Origin: Nocardia rhizosphaerihabitans
GTDB lineage: Bacteria > Actinomycetota > Actinomycetes > Mycobacteriales > Mycobacteriaceae
Assembly: GCF_014646295.1 (NCBI RefSeq)
Contig: NZ_BMNE01000001.1
Coordinates: forward strand, 558,001-622,000
Direction of reading: 5' to 3'
DNA: 64,000 bases
Position numbers and translations under genes: made by a program. The notes beneath the pieces were generated by a model. It ran no database searches. It was not told where the DNA came from and was given only the letters and a program-made list of their open reading frames with translations. Positions within the stretch are counted from its first letter, which is position 1; every line of letters starts with the position of its first letter. Shown here piece by piece: positions 42,921-51,650 of this stretch.

Positions 42921-43573
42921 CCCTGATCGACCTGACCCTGCCGATCCACACCGGTATGCCGGTGTTCCCGGGCGATCCGGAAGTCCGGCTGGAACCGGCA
43001 CTTCGCGTCGCGACCGACGGGGTGAACGTGCTCGGCCTTCACCTCGGATCGCAGACAGGGACCCATGTCGACGCACCCGCCCATCTCGACGACAGTCTGC
43101 CGACACTCGACGAGCTACCCCTCGAGCGCTTCACCGGGCCCGCGCAGGTCGTGGACGCGCGGGCGGTCGCGGCGCGCGGTGTGATCGGGGTCGACATGTT
43201 CGACATCGATCTCGTCCCGGGTTCGGTCGTGCTGATCGCCACCGGATGGTCCGCCCGCTGGGGTACCGACGACTATCTCGCCCACCCATACCTTGGCGCG
43301 GATGCCGCACAGATGGTGGTGGACGCGGGGATTCGGACCATCGGCATCGATGCGCCCAGCATCGACCCGTCCGACGCCGATGATCTCGACCTGCCCGCGC
43401 ACCGGATCCTGTGCGGGGCGCACGCGGTGATCGCCGAGAACCTCATCAACCTCGACCAACTGCTGGTCGCCCAGTCAGCAGGCGCGTCGATCGAGGTTTC
43501 CTTGTTCCCGCTCCGGCTCAGCGGGGCGGACGGAGCTCCGGTCAGAGCGGTGGCACGAGTCTCGAGCCGCTGA
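42917..43573 (+). CDS. Cyclase-family protein (kynurenine formamidase-like), cytoplasmic
   Basis: A 218-residue metal-dependent hydrolase of PF04199. It opens with LIDLTLPIHTGMPVFPGDP and has the metal motif GSQTGTHVDAPAHLDD, with the later GIDAPSIDPSDADDLDLP typical of the group (outline). It lacks a signal peptide. It starts within the stop of the AI-2E transporter gene and is translationally coupled to it. Possible reactions are hydrolysis of N-formylkynurenine or opening of a related cyclic amide. No other tryptophan-degradation gene is near, so the substrate is open. Confidence 0.88.
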   Translation: MTLIDLTLPIHTGMPVFPGDPEVRLEPALRVATDGVNVLGLHLGSQTGTHVDAPAHLDDSLPTLDELPLERFTGPAQVVDARAVAARGVIGVDMFDIDLVPGSVVLIATGWSARWGTDDYLAHPYLGADAAQMVVDAGIRTIGIDAPSIDPSDADDLDLPAHRILCGAHAVIAENLINLDQLLVAQSAGASIEVSLFPLRLSGADGAPVRAVARVSSR

Positions 43574-43618
43574 CGCTGCGCCGGACGTGGCCGCCGGAGA
43601 CGAGCGCATAGCCCCAGG

Positions 43619-43624
43619 TACCGT
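43619..43624 (+). promoter_or_regulatory. -10 box of the HEAT-repeat gene (leaderless)
   Basis: TACCGT, 6 nt before GTG 43631. No ribosome binding site is present. Confidence 0.4.
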
Positions 43625-43630
43625 TGCGCG

Positions 43631-44434
43631 GTGAACCCAGCTGACGCGCGACTCCTCGAAGACGGTGACCTCGAGACCCGCGAGGAAAATCTGCGACTCC
43701 TGCTCGCGCGGGCTACCGACGGCGACGCATCGGCCAAGGAAGCGCTGTGCGCGCTCGTCCGCGACTATCCCGACTACCACCGCTCGCTGTACAGCCGGGC
43801 GCTGAACCGGGTCGCGGTCTTCGGCGACGACAGCCTGCGGGCACCGCTGCTCGCGTCACTGGCCGACACCCGGTACAACTGCCAAGCCTGGGCCGCGATG
43901 GGCTGCGCGGCGCTCGGCTTCCGCGACGCGGTTCCCGGCTTGATCGCCCTGCTCGACCACCCACAACAGATGGCCCGCGAGCAAACGGTGATCGCACTCG
44001 GCATCCTCGGCGACGAATCGGCCGTCCCGGCGCTCACGCCCCTGCTGCGCGACCCGATCACCGGTCTGCGCGAACGTGCCGCCGAGGCCCTCGGCCGCAT
44101 CGGTGGCGACGCCGCCCTGGCCGCACTCTGGGACGAATTCGAGAACCGCCGGTACTACCGCATCGGCTATATCGCCAGCGCGCTGGCCACCTTCACCCCG
44201 GACATCATCCCGAGGCTGTGCGAAGCGGCCACCAGCGACGACCCGGACCGGCGATACTGGGCGGCAGTCGCTCTCGGTTCGACCGGCGACGATCGTGCCG
44301 TGCCGACGCTGGAACGGCTGATGGCCGGCGACCGCGGCTCGACAGTCTTCGACGGCATGGTGAGCGTCGCCGCGAAGAAGGGCCTGCGCACCCTACGCCG
44401 AATCCAAGCCGCGATCGCCGCCCGCGAATCCTGA
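43631..44434 (+). CDS. HEAT-repeat protein
   Basis: A 267-residue helical-repeat protein. After an N-terminal region of about 75 residues come at least five HEAT/PBS-lyase-type repeats, such as AAMGCAALGFRDAVPGLIALL, EQTVIALGILGDESAVPALTPLL (outline) and AVALGSTGDDRAVPTLERLM. Such repeats form protein-binding surfaces. No enzyme domain is present. The start is set by the -10-like box 6 nt upstream. Its partner is unknown. Confidence 0.82.
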   Translation: MNPADARLLEDGDLETREENLRLLLARATDGDASAKEALCALVRDYPDYHRSLYSRALNRVAVFGDDSLRAPLLASLADTRYNCQAWAAMGCAALGFRDAVPGLIALLDHPQQMAREQTVIALGILGDESAVPALTPLLRDPITGLRERAAEALGRIGGDAALAALWDEFENRRYYRIGYIASALATFTPDIIPRLCEAATSDDPDRRYWAAVALGSTGDDRAVPTLERLMAGDRGSTVFDGMVSVAAKKGLRTLRRIQAAIAARES

Positions 44435-44485
44435 CAGCAGTTGCGTTCGTCGAGCGCGGCCGGTTACCAGGGCAGCGGACCGTCT

Positions 44486-44703
44486 TCACCGAAGAATCCG
44501 GCGGTAGGAGCGGCGCAGTAGCGGCAGCATCGCATCGGTCACCGCGATCACGCCGAAGACGTTGGTCTCGAATACCGCCCTGACCGCGAATCCCGAGCGC
44601 CGACCAGCACCGTGATGCCCAGAGCTGCCAGTTGTTCGGCGGCCGCACGGCCGATTCCCTTGTTCGCCCCGGAAACCAGTGCAACCTTCTTGTGTGCGTT
44701 CAT
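44486..44703 (-). pseudogene. Short-chain dehydrogenase, internally deleted
   Basis: ATG 44703 opens a typical SDR N-terminus, KKVALVSGANKGIGRAAAEQ and LAALGITVLVGARDS, containing the cofactor motif GANKGIG. Some 13 residues later the homology resumes in another frame with FETNVFGVIAVTDAMLPLLR, which normally lies about 70 residues further on. The frame then stops, and the catalytic Tyr/Lys region is missing. It is a deletion remnant. The 427-bp stretch between the HEAT and peptidase genes contains this remnant and the hairpin at 44825. Confidence 0.75.
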
Positions 44704-44824
44704 GTCTCGCTCTCCCTGCTGGGTGGATGTGGTCGACGCACACAAGACGCCGGTGCCCGCGCTCTTGTGACAGGACAACGACGTGCCCTGTGCCACTGGG
44801 CGGCCACGCGATCTCAGGGTTGCT

Positions 44825-44842
44825 GTCCCCCGAATGGGGGAC
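44825..44842. repeat. GTCCCCC-GAAT-GGGGGAC inverted repeat
   Basis: A perfect 7-bp inverted repeat with a 4-bp centre, 19 bp before the start of the secreted peptidase gene. It is either an operator or a hairpin in the 5' leader. Confidence 0.6.
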
Positions 44843-44861
44843 GACACCCGGCGCGCCCGGC

Positions 44862-46466
44862 ATGACCATTGTTCGCATGCCAACTCCGACATCGATCGTC
44901 TGCGGTGTCATCGCCGCGCTGACTCTCGTCGCCGGCGGCTGCACCTCGATCGACCAGGTTGCGGCCGGCGCGGGCAAGAGCGTCGCGGAACTGGTCGCGC
45001 AGGCCGATGCCGTGCCCACACCTCGAGTCTCGTGGACGCCATGTGCGGAGGAAGCCCTGCGGCGATACGAATGCGCAAGCGTGCCTGTGCCATTGGACTA
45101 CGCCCGCCCCGACGGACCGACCATCGCACTCGCGATTCTCCGGCAACGCGCATCAGACCCGACGCGCCGGATCGGTACCTTGTTCACCGCGGCGGGTGGA
45201 CCGGGTGGTTCCGGAATCGATTGGGCCGCCGACGGCGAACTGTTCCCCGGCGAGCTGAGTCGGCAGTTCGACGTGATCACCTTCGACCAGCGTGGAGTCG
45301 GGCGAAGCGCCCCCGTCCGCTGCTTCCCGAATTCGGCTGTCCAGAACGAATTCTGGCGCAATATCGCCATCCCGCCGATCGACGACCGGCAACAACACGG
45401 CACCGAGAACGCCAGTCGACAATTGGCAGCCGGCTGCGCGGCCGAGAGCGGCGAACTGATCTCCCACCTGACAACCGTCGACGCTGCCCGGGATCTCGAT
45501 CTGCTTCGACGCGCGGTCGGTGACGAAAAGCTGACCTATGGAGGCAGCTCCTACGCCAGCTACTTGGGCATCGTCTACGGCACACTGTTCCCCGATCGTG
45601 TTCGCGCCCTGCAGCTTTCCTCGATCGTCGATCCCGACGCCTACACGACCGACACCCGTTCCCACATCGCCGATACGGCACAGGGCACCGAAGAGGTACT
45701 CACCGAACTCCTCCGGCTGTGCGCAACCGCCGGACCGCGACACTGCGCATTCGCCGGCTCGCCGAAGTCGAGTGCCACGGATCTTCGGGCGCGCGACACC
45801 GCTGTGCTCGACCAGTCGAAGGTGGCGCCGATTCAGGTCGGGCAAGGCAGCGAGTCGGTGTCGGTGACCTACAACGAGATCGTCCAAGCGCACGCCATGC
45901 TGCTGTACAGCCCGGCCCGAGGGTGGCCTGCACTGGCCACTTTGCTGACCGAACTCGAGCTCGGTTCGGCAGGCCACCCCGACGTGGTGCGCGAAATCCT
46001 GGCCGCCGTCGGAATGACCGGAGACTTCCTGGCCTCCTTCGTAGCGATCTCCTGTGCGGACAACACCTTCACCCGACAATCACACCGATGGCCGGAATTC
46101 GCGCAGGAAAGCGCCGAGCGATCCCCCGTGTACGGACCGTTCTGGCTCTACCTGCGCCAGCCCTGCGCCGCGTGGCCGGCACCCGAGACCGGCTACCCAC
46201 AGCGATTCACCGGCCCCTGGACCCAGCAGTCGCCGGTACCCGCGCTGCTGCTCAACAACCGTTTCGACCCGGCGACGCCGCTGACCTCCGCGCGCCGCGC
46301 AGCGCAGGCGATGGGCACGGCACGCCTGGTGGTGGTCACCGACGGCTACGGCCACGAGCCGACCGGCGAGTGCGCCACCACACTCCGGGAGCGCTACCTC
46401 ATCGACCTGCGGATCCCCGAACCGGACACCACGTGCACCACCGGACAGACTCCCTTCGCCGAATGA
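44862..46466 (+). CDS. Exported alpha/beta hydrolase (tripeptidyl aminopeptidase-like), probable lipoprotein
   Basis: A 534-residue secreted hydrolase. ATG 44862 or 44877 gives a signal peptide with a possible lipobox ending LVAGGC, so it may be lipid-anchored. The oxyanion region is FTAAGGPGGSGIDWA, the nucleophile lies in YGGSSYASYLG, the acid in LLNNRFDPATPLTSA and the histidine in DGYGHEP. The C-terminal TAP-like domain and the Cys pairs are typical of the SlpD/TAP family of actinobacterial proline-specific or tripeptidyl peptidases. The usual Ser-Tyr-Gly is Ser-Ser-Tyr-Ala here, a small change. The gene is monocistronic. Confidence 0.85.
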   Translation: MTIVRMPTPTSIVCGVIAALTLVAGGCTSIDQVAAGAGKSVAELVAQADAVPTPRVSWTPCAEEALRRYECASVPVPLDYARPDGPTIALAILRQRASDPTRRIGTLFTAAGGPGGSGIDWAADGELFPGELSRQFDVITFDQRGVGRSAPVRCFPNSAVQNEFWRNIAIPPIDDRQQHGTENASRQLAAGCAAESGELISHLTTVDAARDLDLLRRAVGDEKLTYGGSSYASYLGIVYGTLFPDRVRALQLSSIVDPDAYTTDTRSHIADTAQGTEEVLTELLRLCATAGPRHCAFAGSPKSSATDLRARDTAVLDQSKVAPIQVGQGSESVSVTYNEIVQAHAMLLYSPARGWPALATLLTELELGSAGHPDVVREILAAVGMTGDFLASFVAISCADNTFTRQSHRWPEFAQESAERSPVYGPFWLYLRQPCAAWPAPETGYPQRFTGPWTQQSPVPALLLNNRFDPATPLTSARRAAQAMGTARLVVVTDGYGHEPTGECATTLRERYLIDLRIPEPDTTCTTGQTPFAE

Positions 46467-46566
46467 CCCGTCCAACGCTCGTCGAGGCGAGGGCATCGTG
46501 GCGAAGGCGTCGTTTCGCGAGGACACTGAGGGCGTAGCCCCCACCTCGTCCTCAGGAGGACATGCG

Positions 46567-46953
46567 ATGGCAACCAACGGGCCTTTCGGCATCGATCCGG
46601 AAGATTTCGAACGCGCACTACGGGAGGCGGGAAACGAGCTCCGCGGCCTTGTCGGGAAGGCCGGCGGATACCTGGAGCGCGTAGATCAGGTCGGAGTCGG
46701 GTCCCTGACGTCGCTGCTCGGGCAGCTTGTCCAACAGCAGCGTCAACCGGAACCCGAGCCGGCGACGGCCGGGGAGACCGGCAGCGGGGTGTGGGCGATC
46801 TACACCATCGAGGACGACGGCCAGGCCAGGGTCGATCAGGTCTTTCCGAACGAGCTCGAGGCTTTGCGCGCGCATCGTGACAACACCGACGATCGGCGTC
46901 GGGTGCGTTTTCTGCCGTACGGGGTTCCGGCGAGTGTGCTGGATACGCCCTGA
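46567..46953 (+). CDS. Conserved small protein of unknown function
   Basis: A 128-residue soluble protein. ATG 46567 follows a perfect ribosome binding site AGGAGG by 7 nt. Residues 1-60 are predicted helical (DPEDFERALREAGNELRGLV). A Pro/Glu/Gln-rich linker (QRQPEPEPA) leads to a C-terminal alpha/beta region WAIYTIEDDGQARVDQVFPN and RRVRFLPYGVPASVLD. The last part resembles short actinobacterial proteins found near phage or stress genes, but I do not recognise a family. It is flanked by the peptidase gene and the convergent ABM gene. Confidence 0.7.
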   Translation: MATNGPFGIDPEDFERALREAGNELRGLVGKAGGYLERVDQVGVGSLTSLLGQLVQQQRQPEPEPATAGETGSGVWAIYTIEDDGQARVDQVFPNELEALRAHRDNTDDRRRVRFLPYGVPASVLDTP

Positions 46954-46975
46954 CCGCGGCTGACGGAGTCGAGCG

Positions 46976-47941
46976 TCACGGAAGTGTCCAGAACACCCGA
47001 GTTACCAGGTAGAAGAACACCGCGGCGAGCGTCAGAAAACCCACCGACCAGGCGAGGCCGATCAAGTCGGTGCGAGTATCGCGGCCCGATCGCATCCAGA
47101 ACCCCAGCGCGCGGGTGACGACCGGCATCACCACCCAGGTCAGCAGGCTGACCGACAGGATGTTCCCGATCAGCAAGCTGATCCACAGCTGTCCGCCCGG
47201 CCAGATCTCGGTGATGATCAGGGTCAGGATCACCACCGTCGGATACAGCCCCACCAGGACCGACATTGCCGTCTTCCACGACGCGGGACCGTCTTCCTCG
47301 CCGGTCTTGCTCGGCGGAAACCACGACCCGTAGGGGTTGGCGATGCGGTGCACCTCGAAGTCCCGGAAGTCCGGGGCTTCCGCGAGCAGCGCCTTGCGCT
47401 GGGGCGATTCGAGCCATCGGTTGAGGTTCTCGGCCGACGAGAAGGAATAGATGATCGTCCACTCGTTCTGAACACCCGGAACCGGCCGATGCAGCTCGGA
47501 TCCGCGAAAGCCCCTGAACGTCCGCTCGACCTCGGTCATGCGGTCTTGCCAGGCGATGAACTCCGTTTCCCGATCGGCCGCCACCGGATGTGACACGACG
47601 ACGGTCACTCCCGCGTCGTCCGGCTCGTCGACCAGCACATGCTGCGTCGAGGGCCGTTCGAAGAACTCGGTTCCGCTCGCGAGCAGCTCGGCCCGCGTCT
47701 CGCTGCCGAGCCAGCGCTTCAGGTTGACGATGTCATCGAACCGGTACACGACCGACCACTCGGACTGAGCGTCACCCGGGGGTGTGACGTCGGCACCGAG
47801 AAACCCCGGGAATTCCGCCGCGGCATCGTTCACCGCCGTCTGCCACCGCCGGAACCCGGCCTCGCGGCCTGCTCGAAGCTGCTGGGTGATGACCACCGTC
47901 GCCGGGGCAGGCCTCGGCGCTCCAGCCTTCGCAGCCGACAT
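46976..47941 (-). CDS. Tandem ABM-domain membrane protein
   Basis: A 321-residue protein with two antibiotic-biosynthesis-monooxygenase (ABM) domains in tandem, at about residues 12-105 (VITQQLRAGREAGFRRWQ) and 108-205 (VVVSHPVAADRETEFIAWQ). About three transmembrane helices follow (LVGLYPTVVILTLIITEI, ISLLIGNILSVSLLTWVV, LAWSVGFLTLAAVFFYLV). ABM domains bind or oxidise aromatic or haem-like substrates without cofactors. Duplication with a membrane anchor is known in a subgroup of bacterial proteins without assigned function. It starts 1 bp after the stop of the deaminase gene and is probably co-transcribed with it. Confidence 0.83.
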   Translation of the reverse strand: MSAAKAGAPRPAPATVVITQQLRAGREAGFRRWQTAVNDAAAEFPGFLGADVTPPGDAQSEWSVVYRFDDIVNLKRWLGSETRAELLASGTEFFERPSTQHVLVDEPDDAGVTVVVSHPVAADRETEFIAWQDRMTEVERTFRGFRGSELHRPVPGVQNEWTIIYSFSSAENLNRWLESPQRKALLAEAPDFRDFEVHRIANPYGSWFPPSKTGEEDGPASWKTAMSVLVGLYPTVVILTLIITEIWPGGQLWISLLIGNILSVSLLTWVVMPVVTRALGFWMRSGRDTRTDLIGLAWSVGFLTLAAVFFYLVTRVFWTLP

Positions 47942-47942
47942 G

Positions 47943-48509
47943 TCAGTACGGGTGCTTATCGGGTTTTTCGGCCCAGGTCTTGTACGCCTCGGCGCCCAGA
48001 TCCCTGCGGAACTGTTCGATTTTCACCCGCCGCTCCGACAGCGGTCTCGTAAAGTCCTCGTATTGAAACGCGTCGTCGAAGCCGATTTCGCTGGTGTCCG
48101 CCAGATCGCTCGCGAAATGCACGGCATCCAGACGAGACCAATAGATCGCGCTCATACACATGGGACAGGGAGCGCCACTGATGAAGATCTCCATCCCCAT
48201 CAACATTTTCGCCCGCTCCGGCAGCTTGTCGGCCGATCCCGCAGGCCGCGGGACCAATTCGAGCGTCGACTCGTTCTGGTGTTCTTTGGCAATGCTCGGC
48301 GCTTCGGCATTGACTACCTGCGTCGCCTTGCGGATGCATTCGATCTCGGCGTGCGCGGTGGCATCGCCGGTGAGTAGCACCCGATTCTGCCCCCGCGCGA
48401 CGATCACACCGTCCTTCGCGATGACGGCGCCGAACGGTCCACCCCAATCATTGTCGACCGACTCTATCGCCAGTCTGCAAGCCTCTTCCATGAGTTCATC
48501 CGGTGTCAT
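47943..48509 (-). CDS. Nucleoside/guanine deaminase (CDA-type zinc enzyme)
   Basis: A 188-residue zinc deaminase. The catalytic motif is AHAEIE, and the second zinc motif is PCPMCMSAIYW. The length and the C-terminal end (DLGAEAYKTWAEKPDKHPY in outline) fit the guanine deaminase GuaD group, which converts guanine to xanthine. A role on other purine or pterin bases is possible. ATG 48509 follows GAGGTG by 7 nt. The ABM membrane protein follows directly. Nothing else in the window is linked to purine breakdown except the molybdenum hydroxylase and GuaB1, both distant. Confidence 0.9.
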   Translation of the reverse strand: MTPDELMEEACRLAIESVDNDWGGPFGAVIAKDGVIVARGQNRVLLTGDATAHAEIECIRKATQVVNAEAPSIAKEHQNESTLELVPRPAGSADKLPERAKMLMGMEIFISGAPCPMCMSAIYWSRLDAVHFASDLADTSEIGFDDAFQYEDFTRPLSERRVKIEQFRRDLGAEAYKTWAEKPDKHPY

Positions 48510-48797
48510 CGGATTACACCTCGCAGTGTGGATTTTCGCGGCTGCTGTTCGCTTCGCGGACAGCGAAGTCGAGAGTATGGACGTGATTTCATGAGCACAC
48601 GGAATACGCTCCGGCGCCCTTCCCGACGGCGATTTCTGCCGTAGCGGCTATGGCCTACACGAGCACCTCGACCTGCGCCGCACATTGAATCTACCTCCGG
48701 CCTGACCGGTGCGAAATAGCTCGCAGAGTGGCCGATGCATGAAAGCAACGTCCGGCCCTGGATCGGTCTCCGCGGGCCGGTACGGGAGAATGGCCTG

Positions 48798-49709
48798 GTG
48801 AGCGCGTACTACGACCTGGACCCTGCTGTCGACCTGCGGGTCTTGCCCGCGGTCGAGTGGCAGGCGCGTGCGCAGCTGCATCGGGAGCGGCTCGATCGGC
48901 TGGTCGGGCCGTATCTGGAGCGGCGGGCGGCGGGTACCACGCATCCGGTGATCGACTTTCTGTTCACCTACTACGGCAACAAGCCGTCGCAGTTGCGGCG
49001 CTGGCATCCCGGGTTCGGGATCGGGTTGGGTGATGCGGGGGACTACGACGGTGCGCGCGGGTATCACCGGGTGGAGGGTGAGGTGTTCACCGCCGATCCG
49101 GCGTATCTGGTGAAACGGCGGGACACCATCGAGTTCGTGGGCCGGCTGCTGGGCGCGACGGCGCGGCGCCCGGCGCAGTTGTCGTGTTTCGGGCTGCATG
49201 AATGGGCGATGGTTTATCGCACCGAGGACGTCCGGCATCAGCAGGTGCCGTTGCGGCTCGGGCATGCGGGGACCGATGCGGTGGTGGAGTCGATGTCGTT
49301 GCGTTGCACGCACTTCGACGCGTTTCGGTTCTTCGCTCCCGAGGCGGTCGGCCGTAATGCCGAACCGCTGACTCGGGCCGATCAGGTGCTGCGGGAACAG
49401 CCGGGGTGTCTGCACGCCAATATGGATCTCTACAAGTGGGGGTTCAAGCTCGCGCCGCTGATCTCGTCGGATCTGCTGCTCGACTGCTTCGAACTCGCCT
49501 GCACCGCACGCGAACTCGATATGCGGGCCAGTCCCTACGATCTGCGCGAGTTCGGCTATGAGCCGGTTCGCATCGAAACACCCAGTGGGCGAGCCGATTA
49601 CGTGCGCGCTCAGGCCGCGATCGCCGAGTCGGCCGACGCGCTGCGGGGTCGTCTGCGGCAGGCCTGTGCCGACCTCTCGGCGGTGCTGGAGCGGGTCGTA
49701 GCGGGCTAG
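48798..49709 (+). CDS. Putative 3-methyladenine DNA glycosylase-annotated protein
   Basis: A 303-residue protein of an actinobacterial family that databases name 3-methyladenine DNA glycosylase, without the features of AlkA, Tag or Mpg that I would recognise. Conserved-looking blocks are VIDFLFTYYGNKPSQLRRWHPG, in outline, FGLHEWAMVYR and RCTHFDAFRFF. GTG 48798 is preferred over ATG 48735 because GAGAAT ends 6 nt upstream, like other leaderless starts in this window. The His- and aromatic-rich blocks suggest an enzyme. Its stop shares CTAG with the convergent BCCT gene. I consider the glycosylase label unproven. Confidence 0.7.
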   Translation: MSAYYDLDPAVDLRVLPAVEWQARAQLHRERLDRLVGPYLERRAAGTTHPVIDFLFTYYGNKPSQLRRWHPGFGIGLGDAGDYDGARGYHRVEGEVFTADPAYLVKRRDTIEFVGRLLGATARRPAQLSCFGLHEWAMVYRTEDVRHQQVPLRLGHAGTDAVVESMSLRCTHFDAFRFFAPEAVGRNAEPLTRADQVLREQPGCLHANMDLYKWGFKLAPLISSDLLLDCFELACTARELDMRASPYDLREFGYEPVRIETPSGRADYVRAQAAIAESADALRGRLRQACADLSAVLERVVAG

Positions 49710-51427
49710 CCGGGGTCGGACTGTTTCTCGACGTCGTCGTCGGCGGGTTCGGTGACCAGCGCGAAGTCGCCTTCATGGCGTTCGGTGCCCTTGTCGACGG
49801 CGATCTCGACGAGCTCGATGCCGCGGTCGGCACGCAGGATGAGCGGATCCTCGCGCAGATCCTTGTACAGCGAGACACACATGGCCGCCATCACCACCAG
49901 GAACGGCAGCGACACCACCGTCGTCAGCGCCTGCAGGCCGGTCAGCGCGCCGCCGAGATCGTCGGAGTCGGCGATCACCAGCATGATCGCGGCGACCGCA
50001 CCGGTGGCCGCGCCCCAGAAGATGACGATCAGCCGGGACGGTTCGATGCTGCCGCGTTCGGACAGGGTGCCCATCACGATGGAGGCCGCGTCGGCGCCGG
50101 AGACGAAGAAGATGCCGACCAGGATCATCACCACCACCGTGGTGACCGAGGTGATCGGGTACTGGTCGAGCAGGTGGAACAGGGCGAAGTTCGAGTCGAC
50201 GGAGCCGTCGGCCTCGGTGAGCGCGCCGTCTTCGGCCTGCTCGGCGATGCCCGCCCCGCCGAAGACCGCGAACCACAGCAGGCTCACCGCGCTGGGCACC
50301 AGCAGCACGCCGGTGACGAACTGGCGGATGGTGCGGCCACGGCTGATCCGGGCGATGAACATGCCGACGAACGGCGTCCACGAGATCCACCAGGCCCAGT
50401 AGAAGATCGTCCAGCTCGACAGCCACCCCTGCATCGCCTCGTCACCGGCGCCGGTGCGCGAGGCCATCGTCGGCAGCAACTCCACGTAGTCGCCGATCGA
50501 GGTCGGGACCATATTGAGCACGAACAGGGTCGGCCCTGCGACGAAGACGAACGCCGCGATCGCCAGTGCCAGCACCATATTGATGTTCGACAACCACTGG
50601 ATGCCACGCTCCACCCCCGACACCGCCGACAGCACGAAGGCGACCGTCAGGCCCGAGATGATGGCCACCAGGCCGATTTTGCCGATGCCGTCGATCCAGC
50701 CGTTGAACTCCATTCCCGCGCCGATCTGCAGGGCGCCGAGGCCGAGGGAGGCGGCCGAACCGAACAGCGTCGCGAAGATCGCCATCATGTCGATGGCGCG
50801 GCCACCGATGCCCTCGGCGTGCCGGCCCAGCAGGGGCTGGAACACCGCGGAGATCAACTGCGAGCGGCCTTTTCGGAAAGTGCCGTACGCGATGGCCAGA
50901 CCGGCGACGGCGTAGATCGCCCACGGGTGCAGGGTCCAGTGGAACAGCGTGGTCGCCATCGCCACCTCGGCGGCGGCGGGGGTGCCGGGCTCGGCGGTGT
51001 GCGGCGGCGGACTCACGTAGTGCGACAACGGTTCCGCGACACCCCAGAACATCAGCCCGATGCCCATGCCCGCGCTGAACATCATCGCGATCCAGGAGAC
51101 GGTGCGGAATTCGGGTTTCTCGTCGTCGGCGCCGAGCGGGATCCGCCCGTATCTGCTGACCGCCAGCCAGATCACGTAGACAACGAACGCCGTCGCCACC
51201 AGAACGAACAGCCAGCCGGTGTTGGTGATGACCCACTTCTGCGCGGATCCGGCGGCCGAGGCGAGGCTCTCGTCGTCGAGGACGCCCCAGGCGACGAAGG
51301 CCAGTGCGCCGATCGCGGTGGCGCTGAAGACGAATCGGTCCAGCCGGGGCTTTCCCGGCGATCGACCCGCTACTATCTTCTCGGTCGTGTCCGCGCCCTC
51401 GGAACCGCCTGCGACATGGTTCGACAT
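49706..51427 (-). CDS. BCCT-family glycine betaine/choline transporter
   Basis: A 573-residue secondary transporter with 12 transmembrane helices. The signature region WTIFYWAWWISWTPFVGMFIARISRGRT (outline) and the glycine-rich helix FSAGMGIGLMFWGVAEPLSHY, with its aromatic betaine-binding residues, are present. It imports betaine, choline or carnitine with sodium or protons, for osmoprotection. The last 60 residues are an acidic cytoplasmic tail, which in BetP-like proteins senses osmotic stress. It ends by sharing CTAG with the opposite gene. Confidence 0.93.
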   Translation of the reverse strand: MSNHVAGGSEGADTTEKIVAGRSPGKPRLDRFVFSATAIGALAFVAWGVLDDESLASAAGSAQKWVITNTGWLFVLVATAFVVYVIWLAVSRYGRIPLGADDEKPEFRTVSWIAMMFSAGMGIGLMFWGVAEPLSHYVSPPPHTAEPGTPAAAEVAMATTLFHWTLHPWAIYAVAGLAIAYGTFRKGRSQLISAVFQPLLGRHAEGIGGRAIDMMAIFATLFGSAASLGLGALQIGAGMEFNGWIDGIGKIGLVAIISGLTVAFVLSAVSGVERGIQWLSNINMVLALAIAAFVFVAGPTLFVLNMVPTSIGDYVELLPTMASRTGAGDEAMQGWLSSWTIFYWAWWISWTPFVGMFIARISRGRTIRQFVTGVLLVPSAVSLLWFAVFGGAGIAEQAEDGALTEADGSVDSNFALFHLLDQYPITSVTTVVVMILVGIFFVSGADAASIVMGTLSERGSIEPSRLIVIFWGAATGAVAAIMLVIADSDDLGGALTGLQALTTVVSLPFLVVMAAMCVSLYKDLREDPLILRADRGIELVEIAVDKGTERHEGDFALVTEPADDDVEKQSDPG

Positions 51428-51650
51428 GGAATCCGAGTCCTTTCCGGTCGCGGAACAGTCCCGCCAGCTGCACCTGTCGTAACTCAGGCAACCGTACAGC
51501 GTTCCGTCACCGGGGTGGGGGATTCGACCCGCCGGGCGAGCGGCCGGTTCGGCGAAACTACCCGCGCGGACACACCACTCGATTTACCATCCACAGCAAC
51601 GGACAGCTGTCTGGGTCAGTGGGGGCTGGGTAATGGTCGGGAGGCAACGG

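Noticed and set aside
48510..48797. Gene in the gap between the deaminase and the glycosylase-like gene
   Set aside because: No frame with a ribosome binding site or family pattern; only the promoter of the deaminase gene is expected there.
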